A stretch of DNA of 64,000 nt from SLNP01 sp964568875. Lineage in GTDB: Bacteria > Bacteroidota > Bacteroidia > Bacteroidales > VadinHA17. Both the position numbers and the translations under genes were made by a program. Under the pieces are notes generated by a model that saw only the letters and a program-made list of their open reading frames with translations, was not told where the DNA came from and made no database searches. This document shows positions 39,872 to 50,284 of the stretch, piece by piece; position 1 is the first letter of the stretch; each line of letters starts with the position of its first letter. The stretch spans positions 1 to 64,000 of the forward strand of contig CAZMSH010000004.1 in the NCBI GenBank assembly GCA_964568875.1, given 5' to 3'.

Positions 39872-42800
39872 ATGTCTTCAAAAAAAACTGAACGAATAAA
39901 TTTCTCAACCAGGAAACAGACTCTGGAATACCCTGATTTCCTGGAGATTCAATTAAAATCATTTTCCGAGTTCTTTCAGCTCGGAACAATTCCTGACAAC
40001 AGGAAGAAGGAGGGGCTTTTCCAGGTTTTCATGGAAAACTTCCCCATTACCGACACAAGAAACAACTTTGTGCTCGAGTTTATTGACTATTCGATCGATC
40101 CGCCAAGGTATTCGATCGAAGAGTGCATAGAGAGGGGACTTACTTTTAGTGTTCCCCTTAAGGCTAAGCTTAAACTCTATTGTACTGACCCTGAGCATGA
40201 GGATTTTGACACAGTTATCCAGGATGTATATCTGGGTACGGTTCCCTATATGACAGAACGTGGAACGTTCGTTATTAATGGTGCTGAACGTGTCGTTGTT
40301 TCTCAGTTGCACAGGTCTCCTGGCGTGTTCTTTGGACAGAGCATACACGCCAACGGCACCAAACTCTATTCAGCCAGGATAATACCATTTAAGGGTTCGT
40401 GGATAGAGTTTGCGACAGATATCAACAATGTCATGTATGCCTACATCGACCGTAAGAAGAAGCTTCCGGTAACGACTCTGCTGAGGGCGATAGGTTATGA
40501 AAGTGACAAAGACATCCTCGAGATCTTCAATCTTGCAGAAGAGCATAAGGTCTCAAAGACAAACCTCAAGAAGCTTGTCGGAAGAAAACTTGCTGCCAGG
40601 GTACTGAAAACCTGGATCGAAGATTTTGTTGACGAAGACACAGGCGAGGTAGTATCGATCGAAAGGAATGAGGTTGTCATCGACAGGGAGACAGCTATAG
40701 AAAATGAACACATTGATCTGATTGTTGACTCAGGAGCCAAGGCTATATTGCTGCACCGTGATGATTTCAACCTCTCAGACTATGCGATCATATATAACAC
40801 ACTTCAGAAAGATCCGTGTAATTCTGAGAAAGAAGCGGTAATCTATATTTATCGTCAGCTCAGGAACGCAGAACCACCCGATGAGGCAACAGCCCGTGAT
40901 GTTATAGAAAAGCTCTTCTTCTCAGACAAACGATATGATCTGGGAGATGTAGGAAGATACAGAATCAACAAGAAGCTTGGTCTTAACACAGATTCGGGAA
41001 CCAAGGTTCTTACGAGGGAAGATATTATCGCCATTATAGGTTATCTTATCCAGCTGATTAATTCAAAAACAGATGTCGACGACATTGACCACCTGAGTAA
41101 CAGAAGGGTTCGTACCGTTGGCGAACAGCTGTATGCGCAGTTTGGTGTCGGTCTGGCAAGAATGGCCAGGACAATCAGGGAGAGGATGAACGTCCGTGAT
41201 AATGAAGTGTTCACTCCTGTTGACCTGATAAATTCAAAAACACTCTCGTCGGTAATAAATTCATTCTTCGGCACAAACCAGCTCTCGCAGTTTATGGATC
41301 AGACAAATCCTCTTGCAGAGATGACCCACAAACGGCGCCTGTCAGCACTGGGTCCGGGAGGTTTGTCACGTGAAAGAGCCGGCTTCGAGGTTAGGGACGT
41401 TCACTATACACACTATGGTCGTCTTTGTCCTATTGAAACACCTGAAGGTCCCAATATTGGTCTGATATCCTCTCTCTGTGTTTACGCCAAAATTAACCAT
41501 CTGGGATTCATTGAGACTCCCTACCGGAAGGTGGAAACAGGAAAGGTTGATCTTTCATCAGACGGCGTTGTATGGCTTTCTGCTGAAGAGGAAGAGGACA
41601 GGATGATAGCACAGGCAAATGCCCCTCTCGCTGAAGATGGTACGTTCGAGAACCCCAGGGCTAAATGCCGTTTTGAGGCTGATTATCCTTTCGAGGAGAT
41701 ATCAAAGGTTGATTTGATGGACGTAGCTCCAAACCAGATAGCATCAATAGCAGCTTCACTTATTCCGTTCCTTGAGCATGACGACGCCAACAGGGCTTTG
41801 ATGGGTTCAAACATGATGAGACAGGCGGTGCCTCTTGTCAGGCCTGAAGCGCCTGTGGTCGGAACCGGTCTCGAAGATCAGGTAATCAGTGACAGCAGAA
41901 TATTGATTACAGCAGAAGGAGACGGTGTTGTCGAGTATGTAGATGCAAATGAAATCGTCATCAGATACACAAGATCTGATGAGGAGAAATTTGTCAGTTT
42001 CGATGACGACATAAAGAGGTACTACCTTCCGAAATATAAAAAGACCAACCAGAATACCTGCATTAACCTCATTCCAATAGTCAGGAAAGGGGAAAAAGTT
42101 GCCAAGGGACAGGTATTGAGTGAAGGTTACGGTACAAAGAACGGAGAACTTGCATTGGGACGTAACCTGAAGGTAGCATTCATGCCCTGGAAAGGATATA
42201 ACTTCGAGGATGCCATTGTTATCTCCGAGAAGGTTGTTGAAGAGGACACATTCACTTCGATACATATAGACGAATACCTTCTTGAGGTACGAGACACCAA
42301 GAGAGGGATGGAAGAGCTGACTTCAGATATTCCAAACGTCAGCGAGGAGGCTACCAAACATCTCGATGAGAATGGTATAATAAGAATCGGAGCCCATATC
42401 GGACCGGGAGACATTCTTATCGGCAAGATTACTCCAAAGGGAGAGTCAGACCCTTCACCGGAGGAGAAACTGCTGAGAGCTATCTTCGGTGATAAAGCCG
42501 GTGATGTAAAAGATGCTTCACTTAAGGCCGGGCCATCCCTTGAGGGCGTTGTCATAGACAAAAAGCTGTTCACCAGGGCGGTAAAAGACCGCAAGTCCAA
42601 GACGGTAGAGAAGCCTATCATCGATCGTATTGATGCAGATTTCAACCGTAGTGTTGAGGACCTCAAATCAAGACTGGTGGATAAACTCTTTATCCTTGTC
42701 AACGGAAAGACCTCGCAGGGAGTCAGGGATTATCTCAATGTTGATGTAATACCCAAGGGCAGTAAGTTTACCCTTAAGCAGTTACAGGATATTGACTTCC

Positions 42801-43681
42801 TGAACATCAATCCAAACAAGTGGACAACTGACAAGAAGAAGAATGATCAGATAAAAGAGCTTCTCCATAATTATATAAATAAATATAAGGAGATTGACAG
42901 TATCCATAAGCGCAAGAAGTACAATATCACTATCGGTGATGAACTGCCGGCTGGTATTATTCGTCTTGCCAAGGTATACATCGCGAAGAAGCGTAAGATC
43001 CGTGTGGGAGACAAGATGGCCGGAAGGCATGGTAACAAGGGTATTGTTGCCAAGATAGTCAGGGTTGAGGATATGCCCTTCCTTGAAGACGGAACTCCTG
43101 TTGACATTGTTCTTAACCCTCTTGGTGTACCTTCGAGGATGAACCTGGGTCAGATATATGAAACGGTTCTGGGATGGGCCGGAGTAAAGCTGGGCATTAA
43201 GTTCTCATCGCCTATTTTTGACGGGGCATCTATTGGTCAGATAAATGAATATACCGATCAGGCAGGCGTTCCAAGATACGGAAAGACATATCTGTATGAC
43301 GGAAGTACAGGTGAGAGATTTGACCAGCCTGCGACGGTAGGAGTTATTTATATGCTTAAGCTTGGTCATATGGTTGATGACAAGATGCATGCCCGTTCGA
43401 TAGGTCCCTACTCCCTTATTACCCAGCAACCTTTGGGTGGTAAGGCACAGTTTGGAGGTCAGCGTTTTGGTGAGATGGAAGTATGGGCCCTCGAAGCTTT
43501 CGGAGCTGCTCATATACTACAGGAGATCCTTACGATAAAATCTGATGATGTCATTGGCAGGGCCAAGGCATATGAATCGATCGTAAAGGGTGAGCCTATG
43601 CCTCAACCCGGTATTCCGGAATCGCTCAATGTGCTGCTGCACGAACTCAGAGGTCTGGGACTGAGCGTGATACTTGACTGA
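39872..43681 (+). CDS. rpoB: RNA polymerase subunit beta
   Basis: The 1269-residue catalytic subunit has the usual Bacteroidota length. The rifampicin pocket region reads NQLSQFMDQTNPLAEM and THKRRLSALGPGGLSRERAGFE, with the Asp, His and Ser positions linked to resistance in the wild-type state. Further landmarks are RLCPIETPEGPNIGL, KVAFMPWKGYNFEDAIVISE and, near the end, KAQFGGQRFGEMEVWALEA. It is followed 35 bases later by rpoC. Confidence 0.99.
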   Translation: MSSKKTERINFSTRKQTLEYPDFLEIQLKSFSEFFQLGTIPDNRKKEGLFQVFMENFPITDTRNNFVLEFIDYSIDPPRYSIEECIERGLTFSVPLKAKLKLYCTDPEHEDFDTVIQDVYLGTVPYMTERGTFVINGAERVVVSQLHRSPGVFFGQSIHANGTKLYSARIIPFKGSWIEFATDINNVMYAYIDRKKKLPVTTLLRAIGYESDKDILEIFNLAEEHKVSKTNLKKLVGRKLAARVLKTWIEDFVDEDTGEVVSIERNEVVIDRETAIENEHIDLIVDSGAKAILLHRDDFNLSDYAIIYNTLQKDPCNSEKEAVIYIYRQLRNAEPPDEATARDVIEKLFFSDKRYDLGDVGRYRINKKLGLNTDSGTKVLTREDIIAIIGYLIQLINSKTDVDDIDHLSNRRVRTVGEQLYAQFGVGLARMARTIRERMNVRDNEVFTPVDLINSKTLSSVINSFFGTNQLSQFMDQTNPLAEMTHKRRLSALGPGGLSRERAGFEVRDVHYTHYGRLCPIETPEGPNIGLISSLCVYAKINHLGFIETPYRKVETGKVDLSSDGVVWLSAEEEEDRMIAQANAPLAEDGTFENPRAKCRFEADYPFEEISKVDLMDVAPNQIASIAASLIPFLEHDDANRALMGSNMMRQAVPLVRPEAPVVGTGLEDQVISDSRILITAEGDGVVEYVDANEIVIRYTRSDEEKFVSFDDDIKRYYLPKYKKTNQNTCINLIPIVRKGEKVAKGQVLSEGYGTKNGELALGRNLKVAFMPWKGYNFEDAIVISEKVVEEDTFTSIHIDEYLLEVRDTKRGMEELTSDIPNVSEEATKHLDENGIIRIGAHIGPGDILIGKITPKGESDPSPEEKLLRAIFGDKAGDVKDASLKAGPSLEGVVIDKKLFTRAVKDRKSKTVEKPIIDRIDADFNRSVEDLKSRLVDKLFILVNGKTSQGVRDYLNVDVIPKGSKFTLKQLQDIDFLNINPNKWTTDKKKNDQIKELLHNYINKYKEIDSIHKRKKYNITIGDELPAGIIRLAKVYIAKKRKIRVGDKMAGRHGNKGIVAKIVRVEDMPFLEDGTPVDIVLNPLGVPSRMNLGQIYETVLGWAGVKLGIKFSSPIFDGASIGQINEYTDQAGVPRYGKTYLYDGSTGERFDQPATVGVIYMLKLGHMVDDKMHARSIGPYSLITQQPLGGKAQFGGQRFGEMEVWALEAFGAAHILQEILTIKSDDVIGRAKAYESIVKGEPMPQPGIPESLNVLLHELRGLGLSVILD

Positions 43682-43716
43682 TATAAAATGAATAATTGTA
43701 AAGAAAACTACGGAAT

Positions 43717-46700
43717 ATGTCGTTCAGAAGAGATCTAAAGACAAAGCCAAGTTATTCAAAAATCTCTATAGGACTTGCATCACCGGAGGAGATACTTGAT
43801 CGCTCCAGCGGCGAAGTATTGAAGCCGGAGACTATTAATTATCGTACTTACAAACCGGAACGTGATGGTCTTTTCTGTGAAAGGATTTTTGGTCCGGTGA
43901 AGGATTACGAGTGCCATTGCGGCAAATACAAGCGAATAAGGTACAAAGGTATAGTCTGCGACCGGTGCGGGGTTGAAGTAACAGAGAAGAAAGTCCGCCG
44001 TGAAAGAATGGGACACATCTCGCTGGTGGTTCCGGTTGCTCATATATGGTATTTCAGATCCCTTCCCAATAAGATCGGATACCTTCTTGGTTTGCCAACC
44101 AAGAAGCTTGATTCAATAATCTATTATGAGAGGTACGTTGTTATCAATCCCGGAATAAAGGCAGTTGACGGTATTAAGTACCTGGATTTCCTTACCGAGG
44201 AGGAGTATCTTGAGATTACCGAATCACTTCCAAAAGATAATCAGTATCTCGAGGATGATAATCCTGACAAGTTCATTGCCGACATGGGGGCAGATGCCAT
44301 ATACAAACTGCTTCAGAGGCTTGATCTGGATGAGTTGTCATATTCATTGCGTCACAGGGCCAATACCGAAACTTCACAACAGAGGAAGAATGAAGCACTT
44401 AAGCGCCTGCAGGTTGTAGAGGCATTCAGGGAATCAAAGAATGTAAATGAGCCAGAGTGGATGGTGATAAAGGTTGTACCTGTTATCCCACCTGAGCTGA
44501 GACCATTGGTTCCTCTTGATGGAGGCAGGTTCGCCACGAGTGACCTTAATGATCTTTACAGGAGGGTTATAATAAGGAATAACAGGCTCAAAAGGCTTAT
44601 TGAGATCAAGGCTCCGGAGGTGATTCTCAGAAACGAAAAGAGAATGCTTCAGGAGGCAGTCGATTCACTGTTTGACAATTCACGAAAGGCAAATGCAGTG
44701 AAGACCGATGCCAACAGACCCCTTAAGTCATTAAGCGATAGCCTTAAAGGAAAACAGGGTCGTTTCAGGCAGAACCTTTTGGGTAAGAGGGTTGACTATT
44801 CGGCACGTTCGGTAATCGTTGTCGGTCCTGAACTCAGGCTTCACGAATGCGGGCTGCCCAAGGATATGGCAGCCGAACTATATAAGCCTTTTATCATAAG
44901 AAAACTTATAGAAAGAGGTATTGTCAAGACTGTTAAGTCAGCCAAGAAGATTGTTGACAGGAAAGACCCTGTAGTGTGGGATATACTAGAGAATGTACTA
45001 AAGGGTCATCCGGTTCTGTTAAACAGGGCCCCTACACTTCACAGGCTGGGTATCCAGGCTTTTCAGCCAAAACTTATTGAGGGTAAGGCTATTCAGCTCC
45101 ATCCGTTGGTATGTACAGCTTTCAATGCCGACTTTGACGGTGACCAGATGGCAGTACACCTTCCACTTGGAAATGCTGCAATACTTGAAGCCCAGATACT
45201 TATGCTGGCTTCCCACAATATTCTGAACCCTGCCAACGGAGCACCCATTACAGTTCCTTCACAGGATATGGTATTGGGTCTCTACTACATGACCAAGGCA
45301 AGAAAGAGTACTGAAACAGAGAAGGTAAACGGAGAAGGCCTCGTATTCTATTCCCCTGAAGAGGTGAATATAGCATACAACGAAGGCAGGGTAGAACTGC
45401 ACGCGGTTATCAGGGTAAAAGTTGATGATGTCGTTGAAGGAAAGAGGGTTAATCATTTGATTGAGACAACCGTCGGAAGGGTGCTCTTCAATGAGGTTGT
45501 ACCTGAAGAGGTTGGATTCATTAATGAACTGCTGACAAAGAAATCACTCAGAGATATCATTGGTAATGTATTGAAGTTAAGCGGTACAGCCAAAACTGCA
45601 GAGTTCCTTGACAGTATCAAGGACCTGGGATATTATATGGCTTTCAAGGGAGGCCTCTCTTTCAATCTCGACGATGTCATTATACCCCAGGCGAAGACTG
45701 ATTTCGTAAAGGAGGGCTATGACCAGGTTGAAGAGGTTCTTGCCAACTACAACATGGGCTTTATTACCAATAATGAAAGATATAATCAGATAATTGATAT
45801 ATGGACACATGTGAATGCCAGGCTGACCCAGGAACTGATGAAGCAGATCTCGACAGACAGGCAGGGCTTCAATTCTGTCTACATGATGCTTGATTCAGGT
45901 GCGAGGGGTTCAAAGGAGCAGATACGACAGCTTTCAGGCATGAGGGGTCTTATGGCCAAACCTCAGAAGTCGGGAGCAACAGGATCAGAAATCATTGAAA
46001 ACCCTATCCTATCTAACTTCAAGGAGGGATTGTCGGTACTCGAGTACTTCATATCCACACACGGTGCCCGTAAGGGTCTGGCCGACACAGCTCTCAAGAC
46101 TGCTGATGCCGGATATCTTACCCGTCGTCTGGTTGATGTTTCGCAGGATGTGATCATCAGCGAGGAGGATTGTGGCACACTGAGGGGACTTGTCGCTACA
46201 GCCATCAAGAAGAATGAAGAGGTTGTGGAGACCCTGTATGAGAGGATACTCGGTCGTACTGCGGTGCATAATGTTTACCATCCTCTTACAGGAGACCTTA
46301 TTGTTTCGTCAGGGGACGAGCTTACTGAAGAACTGGCCAAATATATTGAGGATTCACCAATTGAGCAGGTAGAGATCAGGTCAGTGCTTACATGTGAATC
46401 GAAGAAAGGTGTCTGCAGTAAGTGTTACGGCAGGAATCTTTCTACCGGAAAGATGGTTCAGAGAGGAGAGGCAGTAGGCGTAATAGCAGCCCAGAGTATT
46501 GGTGAGCCCGGTACACAGCTGACACTTCGTACATTCCACGTGGGAGGAACAGCCTCTAATATTACAACAGAATCAAGCCTTATTGCCCGTTACGGAGGTA
46601 TTGCTGAGATTGATGAACTAAGATCGGTTACAAAAACTGACCCTGATAAGGGCAAAATAGATGTGGTTATCGGACGGCTTGGCGAGTTGAGGATAGTTGA

Positions 46701-48009
46701 CAAGAAGACAGGAATATCACTCACAACCCATACCATACCTTATGGGTCTAAACTCTACATCAAGCCTGGCCAGGAAATTGAAAAGGGACAGCTGATCTGT
46801 GAATGGGACCCGTTCAATGCCGTAATCATTTCTGAGATTGCGGGTAAGGTAGCTTTTGACTATCTTATAGAAGGTGTTACCTTCCGTGAAGAGTCTGATG
46901 AGCAGACCGGATTCCGTGAGAAGGTTATCGTGGAGAGCCGCGATAAAACCAAGAACCCGGCTATCAGGATACTGTCACCTGAGGGAGTAGAGATTAAGTC
47001 ATACAACCTCCCTGTCGGAGCTCACCTGGTGGTTGACAATGAGAAGATTGTCGAAGCCGGAGATATATTGGTCAAGATACCACGCGCAGTCGGAAAGTCA
47101 GGTGACATAACCGGTGGTCTGCCAAGAGTAACGGAGTTATTCGAAGCCAGAAATCCTTCTAACCCGGCTATTGTTGCCGAGATAGACGGAGAAATTCAAT
47201 TCGGGAAAATAAAGCGCGGTAACCGCGAGATATCCATTACTTCGAAGGCAGGGGAGGTTAAGAAATATCTTGTACCTCTTTCAAAGCAGATACTTGTACA
47301 GGAAAATGATTATGTAAGGGCCGGAATACCTCTGTCTGATGGTGCAATTACACCCACAGATATTCTTAATATCAAGGGTCCGACAAAAGTACAGGAGTAT
47401 ATTGTCAATGAGATTCAGGAGGTTTACCGTCTGCAAGGTGTGAAAATCAATGACAAACACTTTGAGATAATAGTGCGTCAGATGATGCGCAAGGTCGAGA
47501 TAATCGACCCGGGTGATACTAAGTTTCTTGAGCGGCAGGTTGTTGACAAGCTTGAGTTTATGGATGAGAATGACTGGATATTCGGTAAGAAAATCGTACT
47601 TGATGCCGGTGACTCTGAAACATTCAAGCCCGGGATGGTGGTAACAGCACGCAAGCTTCGCGATGAGAATTCATTGCTCAAGCGTCGTGACAGGAAGCTG
47701 GTGGATGCGCGTGATACTATCCCCGCTACCTCAAGTCAGGTTCTTCAGGGAATTACCAGGGCTGCGCTTCAGACTAACAGTTTCTTCTCAGCGGCCTCTT
47801 TCCAGGAGACTACAAAAGTGCTTAATGAGGCGGCAATACTGGGTAAGGTTGACAGACTTGAGGGACTGAAGGAGAATGTTATTGTAGGTCACCTGATACC
47901 GGCAGGTACAGGAGCCAGAGAATACAACAACATGATTGTCGGGTCACTTGAAGAGTATGAAAGCCTGGTAACGGCTGAACAGGATGCTTCAACTGTTGAG
48001 GAGGAATAA
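43717..48009 (+). CDS. rpoC: RNA polymerase subunit beta prime
   Basis: The 1430-residue subunit carries the active-site motif NADFDGDQM at about 470-478 with the three magnesium-binding Asp residues. An N-terminal zinc finger is at about 67-90 (CHCGKYKRIRYKGIVCDRCG) and a second zinc site lies near 893-906 (CESKKGVCSKCYGR). The bridge-helix and trigger-loop region is recognisable (GVIAAQSIGEPGTQLTLRTF). Length is normal for the phylum. The DUF3467 gene follows after 18 bases. Confidence 0.99.
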   Translation: MSFRRDLKTKPSYSKISIGLASPEEILDRSSGEVLKPETINYRTYKPERDGLFCERIFGPVKDYECHCGKYKRIRYKGIVCDRCGVEVTEKKVRRERMGHISLVVPVAHIWYFRSLPNKIGYLLGLPTKKLDSIIYYERYVVINPGIKAVDGIKYLDFLTEEEYLEITESLPKDNQYLEDDNPDKFIADMGADAIYKLLQRLDLDELSYSLRHRANTETSQQRKNEALKRLQVVEAFRESKNVNEPEWMVIKVVPVIPPELRPLVPLDGGRFATSDLNDLYRRVIIRNNRLKRLIEIKAPEVILRNEKRMLQEAVDSLFDNSRKANAVKTDANRPLKSLSDSLKGKQGRFRQNLLGKRVDYSARSVIVVGPELRLHECGLPKDMAAELYKPFIIRKLIERGIVKTVKSAKKIVDRKDPVVWDILENVLKGHPVLLNRAPTLHRLGIQAFQPKLIEGKAIQLHPLVCTAFNADFDGDQMAVHLPLGNAAILEAQILMLASHNILNPANGAPITVPSQDMVLGLYYMTKARKSTETEKVNGEGLVFYSPEEVNIAYNEGRVELHAVIRVKVDDVVEGKRVNHLIETTVGRVLFNEVVPEEVGFINELLTKKSLRDIIGNVLKLSGTAKTAEFLDSIKDLGYYMAFKGGLSFNLDDVIIPQAKTDFVKEGYDQVEEVLANYNMGFITNNERYNQIIDIWTHVNARLTQELMKQISTDRQGFNSVYMMLDSGARGSKEQIRQLSGMRGLMAKPQKSGATGSEIIENPILSNFKEGLSVLEYFISTHGARKGLADTALKTADAGYLTRRLVDVSQDVIISEEDCGTLRGLVATAIKKNEEVVETLYERILGRTAVHNVYHPLTGDLIVSSGDELTEELAKYIEDSPIEQVEIRSVLTCESKKGVCSKCYGRNLSTGKMVQRGEAVGVIAAQSIGEPGTQLTLRTFHVGGTASNITTESSLIARYGGIAEIDELRSVTKTDPDKGKIDVVIGRLGELRIVDKKTGISLTTHTIPYGSKLYIKPGQEIEKGQLICEWDPFNAVIISEIAGKVAFDYLIEGVTFREESDEQTGFREKVIVESRDKTKNPAIRILSPEGVEIKSYNLPVGAHLVVDNEKIVEAGDILVKIPRAVGKSGDITGGLPRVTELFEARNPSNPAIVAEIDGEIQFGKIKRGNREISITSKAGEVKKYLVPLSKQILVQENDYVRAGIPLSDGAITPTDILNIKGPTKVQEYIVNEIQEVYRLQGVKINDKHFEIIVRQMMRKVEIIDPGDTKFLERQVVDKLEFMDENDWIFGKKIVLDAGDSETFKPGMVVTARKLRDENSLLKRRDRKLVDARDTIPATSSQVLQGITRAALQTNSFFSAASFQETTKVLNEAAILGKVDRLEGLKENVIVGHLIPAGTGAREYNNMIVGSLEEYESLVTAEQDASTVEEE

Positions 48010-48027
48010 AACTAAAGTATAATTACC

Positions 48028-48342
48028 ATGACAGATCAGAAAAGTAACCAGATCAGTATTGAGCTTAACGAAGAGGTATCGCAGGGTATATATTCCAACC
48101 TGGCAATAATTACCCACTCATCGGCTGAGTTCGTAATTGATTTTGTCCGTATTATGCCCGGAGTGCCTAAGGCACAGGTTAAGTCAAGGATAATACTTAC
48201 ACCCGAGCATGCAAAGAGGCTGGCAGCAGCATTGGAGGACAATATTACAAAGTATGAATCAGTTCATGGAGTAATAAAGGAGATAAAAGGCTCAGGGCCG
48301 GTCATGCCAACGACATTTGGCGGACCTACCGCCCAGGCCTGA
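48028..48342 (+). CDS. DUF3467-family small protein
   Basis: The 104-residue protein matches DUF3467: ISIELNEEVSQGIYSNLAII, then HSSAEFVIDFVRIMPGVPKAQVKSRIILTP and KRLAAALEDNITKYE. The family has no known biochemical role. In Bacteroidota it commonly follows rpoC, which suggests a link to transcription or only to shared expression. A strong terminator closes the operon after it. Confidence 0.88.
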   Translation: MTDQKSNQISIELNEEVSQGIYSNLAIITHSSAEFVIDFVRIMPGVPKAQVKSRIILTPEHAKRLAAALEDNITKYESVHGVIKEIKGSGPVMPTTFGGPTAQA

Positions 48343-48354
48343 TATGCCAAGCGT

Positions 48355-48395
48355 AAAAAAGCCGCCGGAAAATACTTCCAGGCGGCTTTTTTTTT
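48355..48395 (+). terminator. Intrinsic terminator of the rpoBC operon
   Basis: AAAAAAGCCGCC and GGCGGCTTTTTT pair around a 14-base loop, followed by a run of nine or more T. The T-tract runs into the promoter region of the next gene. Confidence 0.92.
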
Positions 48396-48414
48396 ATTTG
48401 CTGCAATTTAATCT

Positions 48415-48422
48415 TAACTTTG
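48415..48422 (+). promoter_or_regulatory. -7 box of the 134-residue lipoprotein gene
   Basis: TAACTTTG matches TAnnTTTG and lies 34 bases before the ATG at 48457. At the -33 distance there is TTTT, the tail of the preceding terminator, instead of TTTG. Confidence 0.5.
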
Positions 48423-48456
48423 TTCGTTCTTAAAGAAAATAACTTCAAACTGAATA

Positions 48457-48861
48457 ATGATAAAAGGTGTAATAAGGAAACTGTTGGTGATTGCGGTTAT
48501 CATGATGCCGGTGGCCGGCTATTCAGGGTGCAAAAAGCAACCAAGATGCGGATGTGGTAAAGATGTGATTCTTACCCTCGACAAGGAGCCTGTATATATG
48601 AATTTCAGTGTCGAAGACAATACTGCAAGATTCACTCCCGTTTCCAATCCGTATGCCAATTATTATTTCTGTAATCCCTCAGATTGGATGACCTACCTGG
48701 CTGATTTCACTTCACCGGCTTTGCTGCTTGTGTCGGGAGATGCCTTTTACGAATGCAACTATCTCTACAACAGCAGTAATTACATGTATTACCAACCCTC
48801 ATACAGGGTTTACCAGATAGAAGTCACTGCCATCGAGGAGGATCTGTACGGAAAGAAATAG
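48457..48861 (+). CDS. Predicted small lipoprotein of unknown function
   Basis: I do not recognise this 134-residue protein. It has a basic N-terminus, a hydrophobic stretch (LLVIAVIMMPVAGYSG) and a lipobox-like end at Cys25 (YSGC), followed by Lys-Lys-Gln-Pro-Arg-Cys-Gly-Cys-Gly. The mature part is rich in Tyr, Asn and Pro (for example YLYNSSNYMYYQPSYRVYQ), and its first Cys would carry the lipid. It is likely a periplasmic or outer-membrane lipoprotein. It stands alone between the rpoBC terminator and the next operon. Confidence 0.65.
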   Translation: MIKGVIRKLLVIAVIMMPVAGYSGCKKQPRCGCGKDVILTLDKEPVYMNFSVEDNTARFTPVSNPYANYYFCNPSDWMTYLADFTSPALLLVSGDAFYECNYLYNSSNYMYYQPSYRVYQIEVTAIEEDLYGKK

Positions 48862-48948
48862 GGCAGACCTTTTTTCAACGTTACAGGTAATAAGCTGACA
48901 AATTTTACTATTGGTTAACGAGGATACTTAATTTGAAGTATCTTGCTG

Positions 48949-48956
48949 TAATTTTG
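48949..48956 (+). promoter_or_regulatory. -7 box for the DUF2520-kdsC-ubiA-maf operon
   Basis: TAATTTTG matches TAnnTTTG. Transcription would begin near 48962, so the coding start must lie downstream, which supports the GTG at 48984 over the TTG at 48933. The -33 element is unclear. Confidence 0.45.
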
Positions 48957-48983
48957 TATATTTCACGAATACTCTGGCTTTTG

Positions 48984-49763
48984 GTGAAAGAATTGACTAT
49001 AATAGGTTCGGGAAGGGTTGCTGAAGCTTTGGCTCTTGCGTTTATTAAGTCAGGGCATAAAATTGGCGGAATATTCTCCAGAAATCCCGATACAGCAAAT
49101 AAACTGGCACAAAAGACCGGGTCAAGGGTACTCACAGACCTTGCTATTCCTGACACCTCAGATATGGTAATAATGGCAGTACCTGATCATGCCATAGCAG
49201 AAATTGCCGGGAAGATAAGACCATTACCTTCCACTGTTGTTGCTCATACATCAGGCAGTACCGGAATTGATGTCTTCCCGGAAAACATACCAAAACACGG
49301 TGTAATCTATCCGCTTCAGACATTCACAAAAGATAGAGAGGTGAATATTTCTGAGGTGCCCTTCTTTACCGAAGCCTCTGAAGAGGTTACCCTCGGGTGT
49401 ATTGATGACCTGGTTCATTCCCTGGGTTCTCAGGCGTATCATATTGATTCCGAAAGAAGGCGCATGCTTCATTTGTCGGCAGTATTTGTATGTAATTTTG
49501 TTAACCATATGCTGTATGCAGGTATAAGCATTGCTGAGAGAAGCCGTATCGAAAGGTCGCTGTTTGGTCCGCTTATGCATGAGACTGTTCAGAAGGCGCT
49601 CGAACTGGGTCCGGAAGAGGCGCAAACCGGTCCTGCCGTAAGAAATGATATCAGCACTATTGAAAAACATATCGGATTATTATCTTTTTCCGAAGAATTA
49701 ATGAACCTTTACAAGGTTGTAAGTGACTCAATAACAAAACAGACGATTACTAAAAAGAGATGA
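48984..49763 (+). CDS. Rossmann-fold/DUF2520 NAD(P)-binding protein
   Basis: The protein of about 259 residues has an N-terminal dinucleotide-binding fold (LTIIGSGRVAEALALAFIKSGH, a GxGxxA-type loop) related to F420/ProC-like reductases, MAVPDHAIAEIAGKI, VVAHTSGSTGIDVF, and a C-terminal DUF2520 helical domain (HLSAVFVCNFVNHMLYAG). Substrate unknown; the fold suggests reduction of a small keto or imino acid. There is no ATG; I chose the GTG at 48984, just before the Rossmann strand, though the TTG at 48981 is possible. It overlaps the next gene by 4 bases. Confidence 0.82.
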   Translation: MKELTIIGSGRVAEALALAFIKSGHKIGGIFSRNPDTANKLAQKTGSRVLTDLAIPDTSDMVIMAVPDHAIAEIAGKIRPLPSTVVAHTSGSTGIDVFPENIPKHGVIYPLQTFTKDREVNISEVPFFTEASEEVTLGCIDDLVHSLGSQAYHIDSERRRMLHLSAVFVCNFVNHMLYAGISIAERSRIERSLFGPLMHETVQKALELGPEEAQTGPAVRNDISTIEKHIGLLSFSEELMNLYKVVSDSITKQTITKKR

Positions 49764-50281
49764 GCAACTTCAAGGAGAAACTGGGAAGGGTAAGGGTATT
49801 TATTTTTGACATAGACGGAGTACTGTCTCACCAGACAATACCGATGAACTCGTTTGGCCTGCCATCGAGGACGATAAATCTGCGCGACGGGTATGCATTG
49901 CAGCTCGCTGTCAGAAAGGGTTACCGGGTGGCAATAATATCGGGAGGCAAATCAAAGGAGTATGTAAAAAGACTCAGGGGTCTGGGTATAAAGGATATTT
50001 ACATGAACAGCCGCTCTAAGATAGAGCATTTCAATCAGTACGTCGCCAGTAACTCCCTTGACAAGGATGAGGTTTTATACATGGGAGATGATATTCCTGA
50101 TTACCAGATAATGAAGAATGTAGGGATCCCGGTATGCCCTGCCGATGCAGACAGTGAGATAAAGCAGATATCTGTATATATTTCAGACAAGCGTGGTGGC
50201 GACGGATGTGTGCGGGATGTGATTGAGCAGGTAATGCGGCTGCACAACAAATGGATGGATAATGACGCTTTCAGCTGGTAG
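49760..50281 (+). CDS. KdsC-like HAD phosphatase
   Basis: The 173-residue protein belongs to the KdsC group of HAD phosphatases: IFDIDGVLS with nucleophile Asp17 and Asp19, IISGGKSK, KIEHFNQYV and GDDIPDYQIMKNVG, then KRGGDGCVRDVIEQ. KdsC removes phosphate from Kdo 8-phosphate in lipopolysaccharide core synthesis, and the size fits. It overlaps the DUF2520 gene (ATGA) and is followed by a prenyltransferase gene 3 bases later. No kdsA or kdsB is in the window, so the Kdo role is inferred from family. Confidence 0.82.
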   Translation: MSNFKEKLGRVRVFIFDIDGVLSHQTIPMNSFGLPSRTINLRDGYALQLAVRKGYRVAIISGGKSKEYVKRLRGLGIKDIYMNSRSKIEHFNQYVASNSLDKDEVLYMGDDIPDYQIMKNVGIPVCPADADSEIKQISVYISDKRGGDGCVRDVIEQVMRLHNKWMDNDAFSW

Positions 50282-50284
50282 CCT